In this document: positions 23,471-36,469 of the stretch, in pieces | Layout of the letters: each line of letters begins with the position of its first letter | Position numbering within the stretch: position 1 is the stretch's first letter | Assembly (NCBI RefSeq): GCF_945859685.1 | Contig: NC_079149.1 | Location: 105,240,863-105,304,862, forward strand | Direction of reading: 5' to 3' | Length of the DNA: 64,000 nt | From: Eupeodes corollae | Taxonomy: Eukaryota > Arthropoda > Insecta > Diptera > Syrphidae | Notes under the pieces: model-generated | The model's input: only the letters and a program-made list of their open reading frames with translations | Databases searched by the model: none | What the model was told of the DNA's origin: nothing | Made by a program: the position numbers and the translations under genes

Positions 23471-24337
23471 TGTTGTGACCGATTGTTGGAAAGTTTTTTT
23501 TTTAAACCGGCCTGTAGATAAAATTAAATATTATTCTGTTCGATCTATTTGTCAAGAGTTACAACTAGAGAATATTTTTGTTATTATATTCATAAATGAA
23601 AAACTCTTTAATTTTCAAGAGAGTCTAGAGAGCCTTTTTCGTGAGTGTAGCGAAAATGACGGAGTTCTTACATTTAATATTTGGTCAGTAGTCTGCAGTG
23701 AAAGCTGTATAACTATAGAATCATTCGAGAGAAACCGCTTAAAGTGAGTTGCAAGCACTCGACGGAAATTCCAGCACCTTTCCTATAGCTGGTTTCGCTT
23801 ATTTGTTTTGCATTTTTTCTAGCAGTCCTTCAGGTTTTTATTTGGTCCTAATTCAATTATTTTTTGTAATCATAACATACAAAACATTTTATAACTTGCG
23901 TTTGCGCTTCCAGATTCATTTGTGAAAGGAGTTTAACATTGCCCAAATTTGTTCCCAGTCTTCTCTAAATTGCGCTCAAAATGTGCAACATTCTTTCTTA
24001 TGAGTTAGGCTACGAATTTTTTATCTCTCTTAAAAGACTCAAGAACAACTCATAATATTATTATTGATGTATCTTATACTATTCTCGAAAACCCAGGTTT
24101 ATCAATTCCAACGCATTTTACTTACAAACTTGGGACTTTAAAGCTTTTAAAGTAAAGTAAAACCAACAAAGCAAACAATTCGGTTGATACTTGCAATGCG
24201 TCAACTTATTTCACATTTTCATCAACAAATCATATTCAGTGGTGAAACCTTTTTTAACTTTCAAGACTAAATTAATAAGCACAATTACTGTCGCATTTAA
24301 CTTTCTAAAATCTAAGACTAAAAGGCTTCTGATATAA
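23471..24337. other. Sequence between two retroelements; one unrecognised open frame
   Basis: A 90-codon plus-strand frame at 23475-23747 has a reasonably mixed composition (segments RSICQELQLENIF and IWSVVCSESCITIESFE), but I know no family for it. The rest is AT-rich and blank to me. No endonuclease or ORF1 of the following LOA element is visible here. Confidence 0.3.
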
Positions 24338-25260
24338 TTGCACCAATCCTTGAGGCAATTTTTACCAGCTGTCCTTACCTGGTCCATGTTCCCTCGGCAT
24401 GGAGAGCAGTTAAAGTTGTTTTTTATACCTAAAGTAGGTAAATGCTCCCAAGTCAATCCTAAAGATCTACGACCTATAAGTCTATCATCATTCCTTCTTA
24501 AGACCCTGGAAAGATTGATTGATATCCATTTAAAGGCACGTATCGATACAAGACTTCTATCTTCGTCTCAACATGACTACTTGAAAGGTAAATCGGTGGA
24601 AACAGCGTTACACACTTAAGTACGCCGCACCATCGAATATTCCCTCCATCATAAAGAGTTCACTATGGTTGCTTTCCTTGACATCGAAGGTGCCTTTAAC
24701 AACGTGGACACATCTGCACTGACATGTCTAAATGTAGAGAGTTCGTTGCGGGAGTTAATTCATTTAATGCTTACTAGCAGAATAATTAACTCAAAACTGG
24801 GCAACTCTTCTAGCAGACGATTCGTTAGTAGAGGGACACCGCAAGGTGGTGTTCTATCCCCTCTCCTCTGGAACCTAGTGGTGAATGAAATCCTAACTAG
24901 TATGGATGCGGAGGGTTTCAGAGTGATAGCCTATGCGGACGACGTTGCTATAGCAGTTTCAGGAAAGCATCTTAATATCCTAAAAGATCTCTTACAAAAT
25001 GCCTTGGACAGACTAATACTTTGGGCTGATCGGTGTGGACTGGGTGTAAGCCCACACAAAACCGATCTGGTCTTATTTTTGAGGAGATACAAAATTCCAT
25101 TTGTCAATCTTCCTTATATTAAGGGAATCCAATTAAAATTCTCAGACGAGGCTTAATACCTAGGTCTTGTCTTAGACAAAAAACTAAATTGGAAACGCAA
25201 CGTACAGGAAAGAGTCAAAAAAGCTACTGTAGCTCTCTTTTCTTGCAAAAAGCTATTGGT
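24338..25260 (+). pseudogene. LOA/I-like reverse transcriptase domain (broken)
   Basis: Single frame with internal stops at 24617-24619 and 25154-25156. Order: LFFIPKVGKCSQVNPKDLRP then ISLSSFLLKTLERLID (about 24417-24530); VAFLDIEGAFNNVDTSAL (first catalytic Asp, about 24668-24720); RGTPQGGVLSPLLWNLVV (about 24832-24885); GFRVIAYADDVAIAVSG (catalytic Asp pair retained, about 24914-24965). Beyond the second stop the frame still reads YLGLVLDKKLNWKRNVQERV, the conserved thumb motif. A frameshift near 25260 moves the reading frame. Without the stops this would resemble a full palm and thumb, so the copy is fairly young, but it is not functional. Confidence 0.9.
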
Positions 25261-26490
25261 AATAAATGGGGTTTACAGCCCAGAATCACGCATTGGCTAT
25301 ACACATCGATAATCAGACCGATTTTAACGTACGGTGTAGAAGTATGGTGGACTGCTTTAGTGAAAAGTATAAACAGGGATAAGTTAAATAAAGTCCAACG
25401 TTCAGCCTGCCTATGTATAAGCGGATCGCTTCGCACGACCCCGTCTGCGGCACTGGACATCTTGCTCTACCTTACACCTCTTGATATATTTAGCAAATAA
25501 ATAGCTGCAAGCTCTGCTATTCGCCTCAATGCTTCGTCGCAGTGGACTAACAACAACATTGGCCACTCCGTAATTCTAAGGTACTTAGAATCAATTCCAA
25601 AGCACACAGACTACACCATCCCCCAACTACAATTCGACAGGAATTTCCAGATTTCTATACCTACCAAATCTTTTTGGAAGAATAGGACATTCTTGGAGGA
25701 TGAGTCAATCCATTTTTACACAGATGGCTCAAAAACCAATGAAGGGGTTGGTGGTGGTGTGTACTCTAAACGAATGAAATTAAGTCTCTCATTCCGCCTT
25801 CCCAATCATTGTAGCGTGTTCCAGGCGGAACTTTTGGCGATTAAGGAAGTCTTGTCTTGGCTCAAAGAAAACGTGATACCAACATCTGATATCCGTATTT
25901 TCTCTGACAGCCAGGCCGCTATCAAATCTCTGGACACTGTCTCTACAAACTCTATAACAGTCCATAACTGTCGATCATCTCTAATGGAGATGGCGCAACA
26001 GTTTAATATTCACCTTTGCTGGGTGCCGGGCCATAGAGACATTCCAGGTAACTGTAAGGCAGATGAACTCGCCAGGAACGGTACAGTACAGCCCATCCTA
26101 CTAATGCAAGACGCTGCGAGGAGGGCAGGCACCAGGTGGAACAACATCACCACGTGTCAAGCCACAAAAAACATCTGAGCCAACACTGGATTTAAATCGT
26201 TCAAGGTGCTTGCTCTCTCTAAGCAGATCGCATATAAGCTCGATAATAGTTGTCATAATAGGAAAGCACACCACGAGACTAGGCGTATTCTCAAATGACT
26301 TTTTCAGAAGCTGTATGGACGAGGAAGAGGAAGAAACGGTTCTTCATCTTCTCTGCACATGCCCTGCTCTAGCTCGAAAACGCAAGAATTACCTAGGAGA
26401 ATTCTTCTCTAACGATCTAAACGATCTAAATCATATCGGTATAATCAGCCTCTCACGTTTCGTAAGGGACTCAAGCTGGTTCCATTGAGC
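25261..26490 (+). pseudogene. LOA/I-like RNase H and distal Cys/His region (broken)
   Basis: The frame from 25261 reads RPILTYGVEVWW (about 25316-25350), a stop at 25498-25500, then FYTDGSKTNEGVGGGVYS (first RNase H Asp, about 25714-25767). Further on are VFQAELLAIKEVL (Glu, about 25816-25855), IRIFSDSQAAI (Asp, about 25891-25923) and WVPGHRDIPGNCKADELAR (His and last Asp, about 26020-26076). All key RNase H residues are visible. After a stop at 26176-26178 the frame shifts, and a distal segment, EEEEETVLHLLCTCPALARK (about 26324-26383), closes the protein, as in the two other LOA remnants here. RNase H removes the RNA strand after cDNA synthesis. Confidence 0.9.
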
Positions 26491-26600
26491 TTAGGAGAAA
26501 GCCTCAAAATTCATGTGGTATCACAATGAGCCATTAAACTGGCCTAAGTGTGTCCGTTTCCATCTTGGACAGCCACTATAACCTAACCTACCCTAAGACT

Positions 26601-29600
26601 TATTGTTGAAAAGTAAGAACTGGAATGCGTTGATGTGAACCTGTCAACGGGAGTTTTGCTATTACAAGAGTTCTAGTCGTGATTTTTTTCGTGAGTTTTT
26701 AGTTTAATAATTTTAGATTTTTTTTAATTCTTGCATAAAAGATAAGGTGTTTGCCAATGCTACAATCTTAGAAATTAAATTCGTGGTATTATGGGGGAAA
26801 GCCTGTTTTAAATGCCCGAACTGAACATGAAAGGGATATGTGGGCTGTAATCTTTTTCCATTTTCTTACAATGAAATAAATATTGTTTGAATTCTCTGAA
26901 AAATGTAGACGTGTAAAACACGTCATTAAAATATGTATTTTTGAAAAACCTTATATATAACATGAAAACCACACAAGTAAAATTGAAATCATCATGTTTT
27001 TTGTGTAAGGATATTAATAACATTCGGATTCGAAATTTCAATAAACACCTTAATACGACTTTTTGTAACAGAAACGTAGTTATTATAAACCTTCTCAATT
27101 TTACAAATCCGGGACAAACTCCATTATTTGAGTAAGTAAATGACTCATGAGATACTTAAACAAAAAATTTAAAAAAATAAGAAAACGAAAAATTGGATAT
27201 CGTGAATCAAATAATTCAATTCCTTTAAAATCATCAATTACATATACGTTATACATCTGTATCTGTATGACTGTATGACAGTATAAGTGTGTGTTTTTCT
27301 TTTCAATTTTTAAACGTTTCCCAAGTCTGAGCATAATCGTGCGTCATAAAATAATATTTATTCTGAATTTCTTCGAAGTCGTTAAGAATTTTAATTTTCA
27401 TATAAATGCAAAAGCATGCAGCAACGCACATATTATTTATATATCCATATAACTGCTTTTGCCTGCATTCAATTTTGGAATATAAAATGCAAACACATCA
27501 ATGCCGAATGCGTCTCGCTCCGCCATTCTTCGCCACAGGCCGCCCCATCGTCAAGCCATCATCATCTCTTCGATTTCGTCCACAAACAGGAAGAAGAAAA
27601 ATATACAACCCGAAATTCATATATTTATGTATATTTTATTGGAATTTTCAAAAGCTTAAAATAAAATCCGAAGCAGTAAAAATCCAATTACATTTTCCAT
27701 GATTTTGCAGAGGATTTCCATTCCCAGGAAATCGAGTGTGTGTGCTGTATGATGCTATATTGGGAGCCTTGAACTAAACTGGACTGGACATCGCCAGGAC
27801 ATTCTACGCTTTACTATGTGCGGTTCATACGAAACCAGAATCACATTCAAAGCTATCAAAGTTTGTATAAACACAGGAGTTTTAGAGAAAAAGAGAGAAC
27901 GAGTTAGGATAATATCTCCCTCGAGGTTGAGAGGTTTGGTCTTTCAACCGAAATATACTCGAAAGTATCCTCCTCGACGACATGGTCAATTCCACTTGAG
28001 GGTGCGGCAGGATTGTTTTGGCAAAACGCAAAACTAAAAAAATGCAATTCATATGCTAGCTGGTTGATGTCCTTGTGTCCTTTTTTCTCAACTTTCTTTT
28101 TTTTTTTGTGGCAAAGTGCATTGGGATTTTTATAGTTTGTATGTTTTGTATGACACTGAATGTACACTATAAACTTGAATAGGTACATTCGGATTATATT
28201 TGTATCCTTTATTGTTGTTGTTTTATTCTCGTGTAGGTTACTTCTTTCTTCTCAACATACATAATATTAATTTTTTGGAAATGTTATACTTTTAAGGATT
28301 TGATGTTTATTGCTGGTCGTTTCTTCGGAACATCAAACATTGGAAATATATGAGTTCTCAACTCGTATATTATTTCAGCTTTGAGCTTTTCCAATATAAA
28401 CTTGTGTACCAATGCTATAACATCATCAGTAAAAGGTTTATTTTGTATAAAGAGGTTTTCCTAGAAAGGACCTACACTTTATAAGGAAGGTAAAGGTACG
28501 AAAGAACAAATTGAAAAGCGGACAAAAAAAAATACAAAATAAAATACTTTTTTATACGCAAGTCAATGAAAGGATGGGTGATGGTGGGAGGGAGAGAGTT
28601 AAGAATGATTTGATGTGGGTTAAAAGCAAGTTTATTCCTACCTACTGTTTACGTTTACTTTGAAGAATTTTATAGAAATGATTTTATTTATTTATATGTT
28701 GATGTTGCTATACAATACATACAAGTTAAGTTGTATAGGTAGATGAATGTTAAAGAAGTAATATATACCTACCTACTACTAAAGGTATATTGAGAAGGTC
28801 AAGTTGACAAGCAACAACTTGGTTAAGGAAGGTTAAACAACTTATACATTGAGTTGAAAACTTTATTTTCCGTCATTAACCTTACCCTAGTTCAAAAAAA
28901 AAAAAAAACAACAACTTTTGCACTCATATATTCAAGGGGATTTTGTTAAGGAGTTATGAACAAAAATGTTTTGCTTTATGATTATTATAATTAACAATTG
29001 CCTTGAGAGGTCCTTAAAACGAATGAATAAAATATAGTTTTTGAATTATAAGGTGAAAAGTAGATATTTATTTTTATTGAAAATGGGTAAAAGCTTTAAT
29101 ATTAAAGCCTTGTTGAAAGGATTGAGGTATAAGTATAAGTAGGGATGCCAGTAATTGGCTAGTACACGTTTTGAGATTATAATAATTAAAGTTGTTCAAG
29201 GTTATCTTCATTTACGGAATATTATCAAAGTACTCTGAATTTCAAAGGTTCTTTCATCGGAAATAAAGGTCACATTTTGTGTTAAAAATATTAATTGCCT
29301 TCAAGGGTCAAAGTAAATATTGCAACGGAAATGTGTAAAGTAAGAAGGGGTCAAGTGTAATTTGTTGATATTTTAAATTTTGTGGTTATTGCAGTTGGTG
29401 AACAATTTGTTATTGGTTTAAAAAAAGTATATTCATGAAAATAAAGAGTTTTTAATGGGATGTTTATAACGAATATTTTCAAGAGAAATAAATTCGTGTT
29501 TCGTTCAGTGTAAGTGTAATCTTTTGACATCTTAACATTGAAGATTTCATATGATTTGAGTTCTCTTTAACTTTAACAATTCTAATGTTTTATTGTTGTG

Positions 29601-29695
29601 TGTTTTGTTGAATTCATATTTTCATATTCATTTTTATATTTATTAATTTATATTTAAAATTAAGGTTACAATAGTATTATTTGTGAAGGCTTTTA
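26601..29695. other. AT-rich sequence, no gene recognised
   Basis: No mobile element or protein similarity seen. Less A+T-rich patches occur at 27505-27600 (GTCTCGCTCCGCCATTCTTC) and 27820-28040. The frames there (98 and 73 codons on plus, 94 on minus) have no recognised motif. A long A run lies near 28893-28907. Could be host non-coding DNA. Confidence 0.5.
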
Positions 29696-29699
29696 AAAA

Positions 29700-30760
29700 T
29701 GTGTTAGAGCGTTCGAGAATTTCAAATTTAGTAGTTTTCGCCTTGTGTTTGAGCCAACGCTGCAGTACACTTCACATCTATACAGCAGAATAGGTAATAG
29801 AAGAGATCTTACAAGCAACATCTTACTACTGACAGGAGCAAACTTTTAGGATGTCCACAGTAGAGGCAAAGCACTATTTATAAATAACTTCCCTATTGTA
29901 GTAGCTGCCTGGTGATCCGAAGTTAAAGTCTCTTTAAAAATGATACCTAGATTCCTAGCAGAAGTTATAAATTCAATAACTGATCCACCCAGCAGAATCG
30001 GTTAAAAGCTTGACTTATCAAGGGCGCGTTTGTAAATACACAAAATTTCTTGGATTCAGGGTGAGGTTATGCTTGAGGGCCCATTGTTATATAACTACTA
30101 GATCCTCATTAAAATAGTAAATAGCATTTCTTATGCTATCTACAGGAGTGTCCAAGTATAATTAGAAGTCATCAGCAAACATATGAACTTTACAAGATTT
30201 AACCAGTCGAGGAAGCTCCTTAACGTAAAGTGAAAATAAAAGAGGTCGAAGAATAGAATCGTGAGTTACCCCTGCTAGGACAATCATGAAGATGTCCGAA
30301 TTCCTACTGCAACACGTATTGTGGTCGATTAGATTAGTATGAGTGCAAAAGTTTCACCACAAAACGAGACTATTTAAAATCATACTTAAGTTTTTGGCAC
30401 AGCGCTAAGTGATCAACAGTGTTGAACGCTTTTGAAAAATCTAGTAACGTTAAGAAAATAGCACGATTCATATCTATCGCTATGCGTATATCATCAACAA
30501 CAAGTAAAAGGGCCGGTGTACAGCTTCTTTTTTTTATTTGATGTTAGGTGTCCTTATTCTGGGTAAGCACAGTTTAAAGTCTTAGTAATAGGAGGTATCT
30601 TAGCATATTTTCATATTTTCGGGTACTCGGAACTGGTTAATATAGAATTAAATAAATGAGTTATGTATTTTAGAATATGAGAAAGTTCATTTTTCAAGAA
30701 CCACATCTATGCCTACCGCGCCTGATTTTTAGCGAAGTGAGTTGCCGACGTAATATTAAC
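29700..30760 (-). pseudogene. Jockey/CR1-like RT remnant (family C, copy 2)
   Basis: Minus strand, heavily decayed. From the 5' side of the element: FNSILTSSEYPKI, a gap, then KYAKIPPITKT (about 30580-30660). Next are LTLLDFSKAFNTVDHLALCQ (first catalytic Asp, about 30395-30455) and a PLLFSLYVKELPRLV segment (about 30205-30255). The catalytic box region MFADDF (about 30167-30184) keeps both Asp codons but is followed by a stop. The LDFSKAFNTVDH motif is close to that of 9.95-11.5 kb in type. Stops and frameshifts are many, and the C-terminus fades out near 29700. Confidence 0.8.
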
Positions 30761-31645
30761 AGGTACAAAACATAATTTTTTTTCAAAATTCAGCATCTCG
30801 TGGGCCACCAATTTTTTTCAAAAATAATTTTTAACTACAATTAAAAAAAAAATAAAAAAAAAGCTTTAACAATTTTCAAAAAAAAAAAATAAGAGAAACT
30901 TAGTTTGAAGGTACATTTTGAAATTTTAACAGTCTTGCACTTTATTTAATATTAATATTAAATGCTAAAAGATTAATGCTTTAAAAGTTACACTATCTTA
31001 ATGAAACCTCTTTTAAATGTTTGCACATTCATTCCAACGTACGGACATTGGAAAAAATTGGTACTAAAAAGTCAGGAATGATACAAAATAATTTTTAAGC
31101 GAAGTTTTGATTTCCATGTACAATTTCATTCGATAATTTTAAAAATTGCTTGTGGGCGATAAAACTTAAAACCCAAAATGTCGTAGTGCCCAAAATAAAT
31201 TAAATTTTGTCAGAATGTCCAAATGTTGAAACATATGTCCCCTCTTGAGCGTTTTGATATTTAAATACCCTCGTGTTTTTTTATTGGGTAATAACACCAA
31301 ACGCTTTGTTGAAAATTAACTGGCAAAATCTTTATTTTCTATGTACACATATCATTTACAAAACTCTCTCTTTTTTTAATAGTTGAAATAAAGGTGAAAA
31401 AAGTTTACACTGAATTTAAATTATATTGTCTTTAAGTCAAAGAAAACACTTAGTGAATTCTTAACGAAGCTTAAGACCAAACCAGATGCGGATAAACAAA
31501 TGGATGTAATTTACAAAATCTATTGTGATGAAAAAAAATAGTATACTAAAAATATCTCCGCTGTGTTTTGTTCTCTGACTGTCTTTTTAAATTATAATTT
31601 GAACTAAAAAAGACTAAGGGCGTTTTTTAGTGAAAGTTATCGTCT
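30761..31645. other. AT-rich sequence, no gene recognised
   Basis: A/T homopolymers and low-complexity DNA. Nothing recognisable on either strand. Confidence 0.5.
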
Positions 31646-31649
31646 GCCA

Positions 31650-31965
31650 ATTGTGAACTTTTAGGGTCGACTTGTTAAAGAATACGTTCATGAGTGGACT
31701 TTATTATTTTAAAAGAATTTCTTGTCATCAGCAAAAATGAGAACTTCAGTTTATAGTAGACATGACGATACGTCATAAATAGACAGCAGGATGAACAGAA
31801 AAGGACCAAGATGGCTTCCCTGGGGAACACCTGATTGAGCAAAAATATCAAATGATATCAAATGAATATTATTCAAAACATTAATTTGAAATAAATTGGT
31901 TATCTTATTTTTCAAATATCTACATTAGTCAGCAAAGAATAAATGCAAATTTGGTTTCAGTTTCG
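31650..31965 (-). pseudogene. Short RT fragment (family F-like)
   Basis: Minus strand: GVPQGSHLGPFLF (about 31797-31832) followed, after about 25 codons with a frameshift, by VLIFADDKKFF (about 31715-31750). This is the motif pair around the RT catalytic site. The same GVPQGSHLGP wording occurs in the element at 42.6-43.7 kb, so it is probably a fragment of that family. Nothing else of the element remains nearby. Confidence 0.7.
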
Positions 31966-32169
31966 CTATTTTTACCCCATAAAGTGAATGCTAAAAAAAA
32001 TAGAATTGCAATAAGTAAGTAAGTAATTCATTTCATTTACACATTAACTTACAATTAAATTACAAAAATGAATTTAAAAGCTATGGCTAAGCCGTCCGCC
32101 AGGTTAGCAAATTTTTAAATGTGTATTTGAATATAAAAATTAATTTTCAAAACAAAAATTTAGAAAAAC

Positions 32170-33990
32170 AATAAATGTTTAAACGTATTCTGAAATTAAT
32201 AACATTCTATATTTATAAATAGATTTTAAATAATTACTTATTTTTTTCCACTCGAAGGTGTTTAGTAGATCAATAGTCTCTTTTATGGATAATGAATGTT
32301 TTCCGAAGAAAATCAACCTTTGTGGTCTGAGTATTGGGCATATACTTATAAAGTGAAAGCAATCCTCTTTCGAGTGTAGATTACACATGGAACAATATTA
32401 GTTGAAGCTTCCATTGTAAGGGTTGCCATTTAAAGGAAGAACCTCACACCTTGCTTTAAATATCAATGATATCTTACTATAATTTAGTGAGTCATGAAAG
32501 AAGTTTCTTTTGTTCAAGTTGAAATTAAGTTGGCTGTATAGTATCCTGCTTTCAGACTCATGAGCCATTCTGATGAACGTAGCACAAGTGATGTCTTCAT
32601 GTTTTTGAATAATGCGGTATAGTTGATCTTTCAGATTACCTGTGTTGTATAAGTCAATTTGAAAGGTTTCTCCACAAGTGTTACCAAGAGTTTGCCACTT
32701 GCATACCACCAGTCTTTATTTCTCATCTCATACAAAAAGAGTTTCTTTGAAAGTCTGGATTCACCATATTGATTGCATACCTTAATTATGAACTCATCTT
32801 GTGATTTAAGTGTATATGTTAAGATTTTTGGCAGTCCGGTTTCTAGGTAAATAGCGTAACTAGGTGTATTTTGGGGTAGGTTAAAAAGCTTTTTTATGAA
32901 GTTCCTATTAATTTTTTCAATTTCTTCATACTCATACGCTCCCCAAATTTGTGAAGCGTAACAAAAACTGATTTAACCACTGAATCAAATATTTTATATT
33001 TCGCAGATAAGCTTATTCTTTTGTTTGAAAACACATTTTTCCATGAAAAGTTGAGCAAACTTTGAGAGCCTTTGGCTTTTTCAGTTAGATGTTGTTTGAA
33101 ATTTAAGTTTGAGTTCGGTTTAACTCCCAAGTATTTAACACTTTTAACTGATTCCAGAGCTGCCCATCATACTTTCATTGTCTTTCAGTGTGAACTCTTC
33201 CGGATGGTGCAAAAACCATTATCTTTGACTGTTCTGTATTGATTATTAGTCCCCATTTTTTGCAGTAACATGATAGGCGATTAATCATTAGTTGCATGTG
33301 TTCCGGCGATTCCGAGAGTATGACTAGGTCATCTGCATACAGCATCACATTTATTGTGGCATTCGCAATCCTTACACCTCCAGGCAGTTTATAAATAAGA
33401 AAAACAACAGTGCACTGAAAAGACATCCTTGCTTCACACCTGTATTTGCGCCAAACCATTCATAATAAGAGGTGCCATTCCAAACTGTTGCAGTTGTATC
33501 CGTGTACATATTTTTAACCAAATTAATAAATTTTGTGGATATGCCAATTTGAGAGAGCTTGTAGAAAAGCGCATTTCTATTAACAAGGTCAAAAATTACT
33601 TTGAAGTCGACAAAAATTAATATATTTTTTTCTTTCTTGCATGAAACGCTTTGACAATGGATGAAAGTGTAAAAATCTGATCAGTCGTTGAATAATTCTT
33701 TCTAAAGCCAGATTGTAGCTCTGTTAGAATACTTTTCATTTTTCCCACTTTTCGAGCCTTTTTACCAAAACACCGCAAAATATTTTTGATATCACATTCA
33801 TGAAAGAAATCCTTCTATAATTTTCCGCAACGTCAAAAGAGCCCAGAATCGAAATAACTGCGTATAATCTAGGTAAGGAATGAGTGCTGGCAAAATCTTC
33901 TCATTTCAAAAACCACTGGGAACCAAAATATTTTTCAGAAATTGGGTTCTTATTCAGTTTCCTATATCTTCAAGAGAACATTATTAGCCT
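32170..33990 (-). pseudogene. Non-LTR retrotransposon RT remnant (family X, copy 2)
   Basis: Minus strand, the reference copy for family X here. Order: ILIFVDFKVIFDLVNRNALF (about 33560-33620), VKNMYTDTTATVWNG, NTGVKQGCLFSALLF (about 33400-33445), NVMLYADDLVILSESPEHMQ (catalytic box at 33328-33339, both Asp present), YCKKWGLIINTEQSKIMVF (about 33205-33265). Next are MGVKPNSNLNFKQHL, then TPSYAIYLETGLPKIL (about 32822-32870), then the C-terminal CNLHSKEDCFHFISICP (about 32332-32382). It extends weakly upstream to about 33990. Several stops break it. The protein ends in a Cys/His motif that may bind nucleic acid (inference). Confidence 0.9.
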
Positions 33991-34677
33991 AAAAAGTAGT
34001 TGTCCTCGTGTTGCCACATTGGAACGCTTATGAAAGCAGTTCGAGAACGAATAGATACCATTACGGAAGAGAAAGATAATGTCCACAGAATTCGATATAT
34101 TAACCAGATCAATTTCAAAACCAATATGAGAGCATCTACACATAAAGAATTCGACGCTCAATAGATTATATTTTAACACCTCCACACCAAACATTTATCA
34201 TGGTAAGAGTCAAAAGGCTTTTACTGTGAAACGCAAAAAATCATCATATAATAATTCTTTTTTTTCGAATGAAAAGATTTTTTAACGTTGAAGGAGTTTA
34301 ATACAAAGAAAATGATACAATTTATGCGACATCATCATATGAAACTAAAACTATCTTTCTAAGGGTAAAAATTAACCATCATCACCCTTCTGTAATGGTT
34401 TGATTGAAAGTCTCAGAAAAAAATGTGAAAACGGTTGACAAGTTATGCTATATACAGAAGTGGTAGAGGGTTTTGGTAAATTGTTTAACAAACACCCTTT
34501 ATAATGGATATAGATGAATTCCTCTACAAGATTGTGACAACGTTTAGGGGCTTTCATTAAAACTGGGGTCAGACATTTCAAGTAAAACTATTTTCTTAGT
34601 TGAACTTATATTATGACCCAATAAATGAAACAACAAGTAATAGAAAATATTATATAATTCTTATCCTAAAAAATATG
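33991..34677. other. AT-rich sequence, no gene recognised
   Basis: Short frames only, none recognised. Confidence 0.5.
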
Positions 34678-34884
34678 AGGTGGCGCAACAGTCCGTAGTA
34701 AACCAGGGCCTAGTGACTTACAATTCTCAACCATTCCTGTGTGCGAGTAATTGCAGAGATGGAGGGGACCTACAGTTTATGTGCCGTATCCGAACGGCTA
34801 ATTTCAGAAAGCACTTTTTCAAGACAAGAATTATTCTTGAAGATTTCTCGCAAGACGTGACACAGGCAGGGATCTTATGGTATT
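34678..34884 (-). mobile_element. tRNA-derived SINE, copy 2 (head incomplete)
   Basis: Minus-oriented SINE body. On the plus strand it reads ACCAGGGCCTAGTGACTTAC, GACCTACAGTTTATG, TCCGAACGGC, AAGCACTTTTTCAAGACAAG and ACACAGGCAGGGATC. These words align with the copy at 62.45 kb. The B box is degraded (CAGGGATCTT) and the A box is missing. Confidence 0.8.
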
Positions 34885-36465
34885 TCATACTTGCAACAGA
34901 ACTTATGCCACTACTACGTAGATGTATCAAACAGTTAAAAAAATAAAAAGCTAAAGGGTAAATAAAAGTTTAAAAATGTAGGTGTGTTCTTGCTTTTAAA
35001 ATAACTTTCATGTGAACTAACCACGCCATCCAAAAGGCTTGAATACTATAAATACAAAAAACCTTGGAATTTCTGTTAACTTATTCTTTATGCACTCCAC
35101 ACTTTTAGATGGTTGTTCCTGTTTGAAGTTCAAACTTAATGAGAATCAAGTTCATTTTGTGCAAAGACCAACGAACAACAACGACAAAAAGAAAGAACAT
35201 CTAAATATGCATATCATTCGATATTCGTTTGAACGACCTCACGAACAACAGGTAGAGCTCATTACCATATTTTCGTTCGTTCGTTTTGGCTCTGATGGGA
35301 AACCTTCAAATTGTCGTATATATAAAAGATCCCACCTAACTAGTACATATTTTCCCGTACATACATAAATGTGTGTCTGTCTGTGCATTAGTTTGCACAA
35401 ATGCAATGGCATGTTCTCTAGCATTCACCTCTTGATTTGTGAATAGAATTTCAAAGAATACCTGACTTTCTCTCTCCTCCAAAAAAAAAACAGAAAAAGG
35501 ACTAAAAAAAAAAATATCTGTATAACGAATTATGTCAATGTACGGATGCAATGTGCGATGTGCCTGGCCTACTAAAATATGCATAAATACGAATACGTAG
35601 GAATACGACAATCCGAATACGAATCCGAATCCGTAGTTATATCTTAACCCGCATAAATCCACAGTAAAACTCTGAAAATGTATAAGAACTCTCTGGGGTA
35701 CTGTTGTAACACGGGCGCGTATTCATCGTCATCGTCCTTGTCAGTTAGAGTTGGAGTTGCATTTGGATTTTGGAGGTCGTGCGGCAGAGATGATGGTGAT
35801 GGAACTTGGAGAATATCCTTCTTCCCGAATCCCGACCGACCAAAATGTAAAATGAAAAATGCACTCCAGAATTCTGATTTGTACATCATGGCTTAGTTTG
35901 GCTATCTTAGGAGGAAAAGGTCTCGTATATTTTTGGTATATACGGTATACGGAACGAATATACACATATTTATAAGTGTATGTATATAAAAGTAGATGAT
36001 AATCTGCGGGTTGTAGTGTACCATCATGTGCAGCATGACTTTCGTGGGATTATACAACCACGCACGTATGCACATCAAAATGACTCAACCATTTCGCACT
36101 TCTTCTATAGATACTAACCCAAAAAAAATTGTAATCCGAAATAAGTTATAGTTAAGGGGCTTCAGTTTGAAAATTGGTAAACTGAAAAATTTGATATTTT
36201 TTTAAAGAGAAGTGGTTCTCGAAAATTAAAAAAATTGCCAGCTGACAAATTTGAGGGAAAAAATGGTTTTTTTTCTACTAAAATGTTTGAAGGCGAAACA
36301 TATCTTTTTGTTTTGAAGAATAAACTATAACTTATGAAAATACAAATTAAATTGACAGTAAAGCTTCTATTTTCTAATTTTAAATAAATCTTCAAGAACG
36401 TATAACCATTTTGAAAATTTATAATTGTTTTTTATAATGGTTCATTTTTTAAATCTTGAAATACT
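34885..36465. other. AT-rich sequence with microsatellite-like tracts, no gene recognised
   Basis: Contains a GAATACG-type imperfect tandem tract (35588-35633). A less A+T-rich patch at 35690-35850 has overlapping frames on both strands. On the minus strand it includes PSPSSLPHDLQNPNATPTLT followed by an Asp run; I do not recognise it. Possibly host non-coding DNA. Confidence 0.4.
35588..35633. repeat. Imperfect GAATACG/GAATCC tandem tract
   Basis: Reads GAATACGTAGGAATACGACA, then ATCCGAATACGAATCCGAAT, then CCGTAG: a short degenerate tandem array. Confidence 0.75.
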
Positions 36466-36469
36466 TGAA

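Larger units (their letters stand above)
24338..26600 (+). mobile_element. LOA/I-like non-LTR retrotransposon, 5' truncated, with RNase H and 3' tail
   Basis: The best-preserved retroelement in the window. It runs from inside the RT domain through a thumb region, an RNase H domain and a Cys/His distal motif to a non-coding tail ending CTTGGACAGCCACTATAACC and TAACCTACC. RT fused to RNase H with the PQGGVLSP and AYADD motifs is typical of LOA/I-group elements. The clade call is by motif only. There is no ORF1 or apurinic endonuclease, so it is a 5'-truncated copy, the usual result of incomplete target-primed reverse transcription. It carries at least three in-frame stops and two frameshifts. 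Confidence 0.85.

Noticed and set aside
24211..24456. 81-codon minus-strand frame
   Set aside because: It is antisense to the LOA reverse transcriptase start, which has clear RT motifs.
35644..35896. Overlapping plus and minus frames with Ser or Asp runs
   Set aside because: The runs come from a TCATCGTCATCG trinucleotide tract. No domain and no convincing splice sites.
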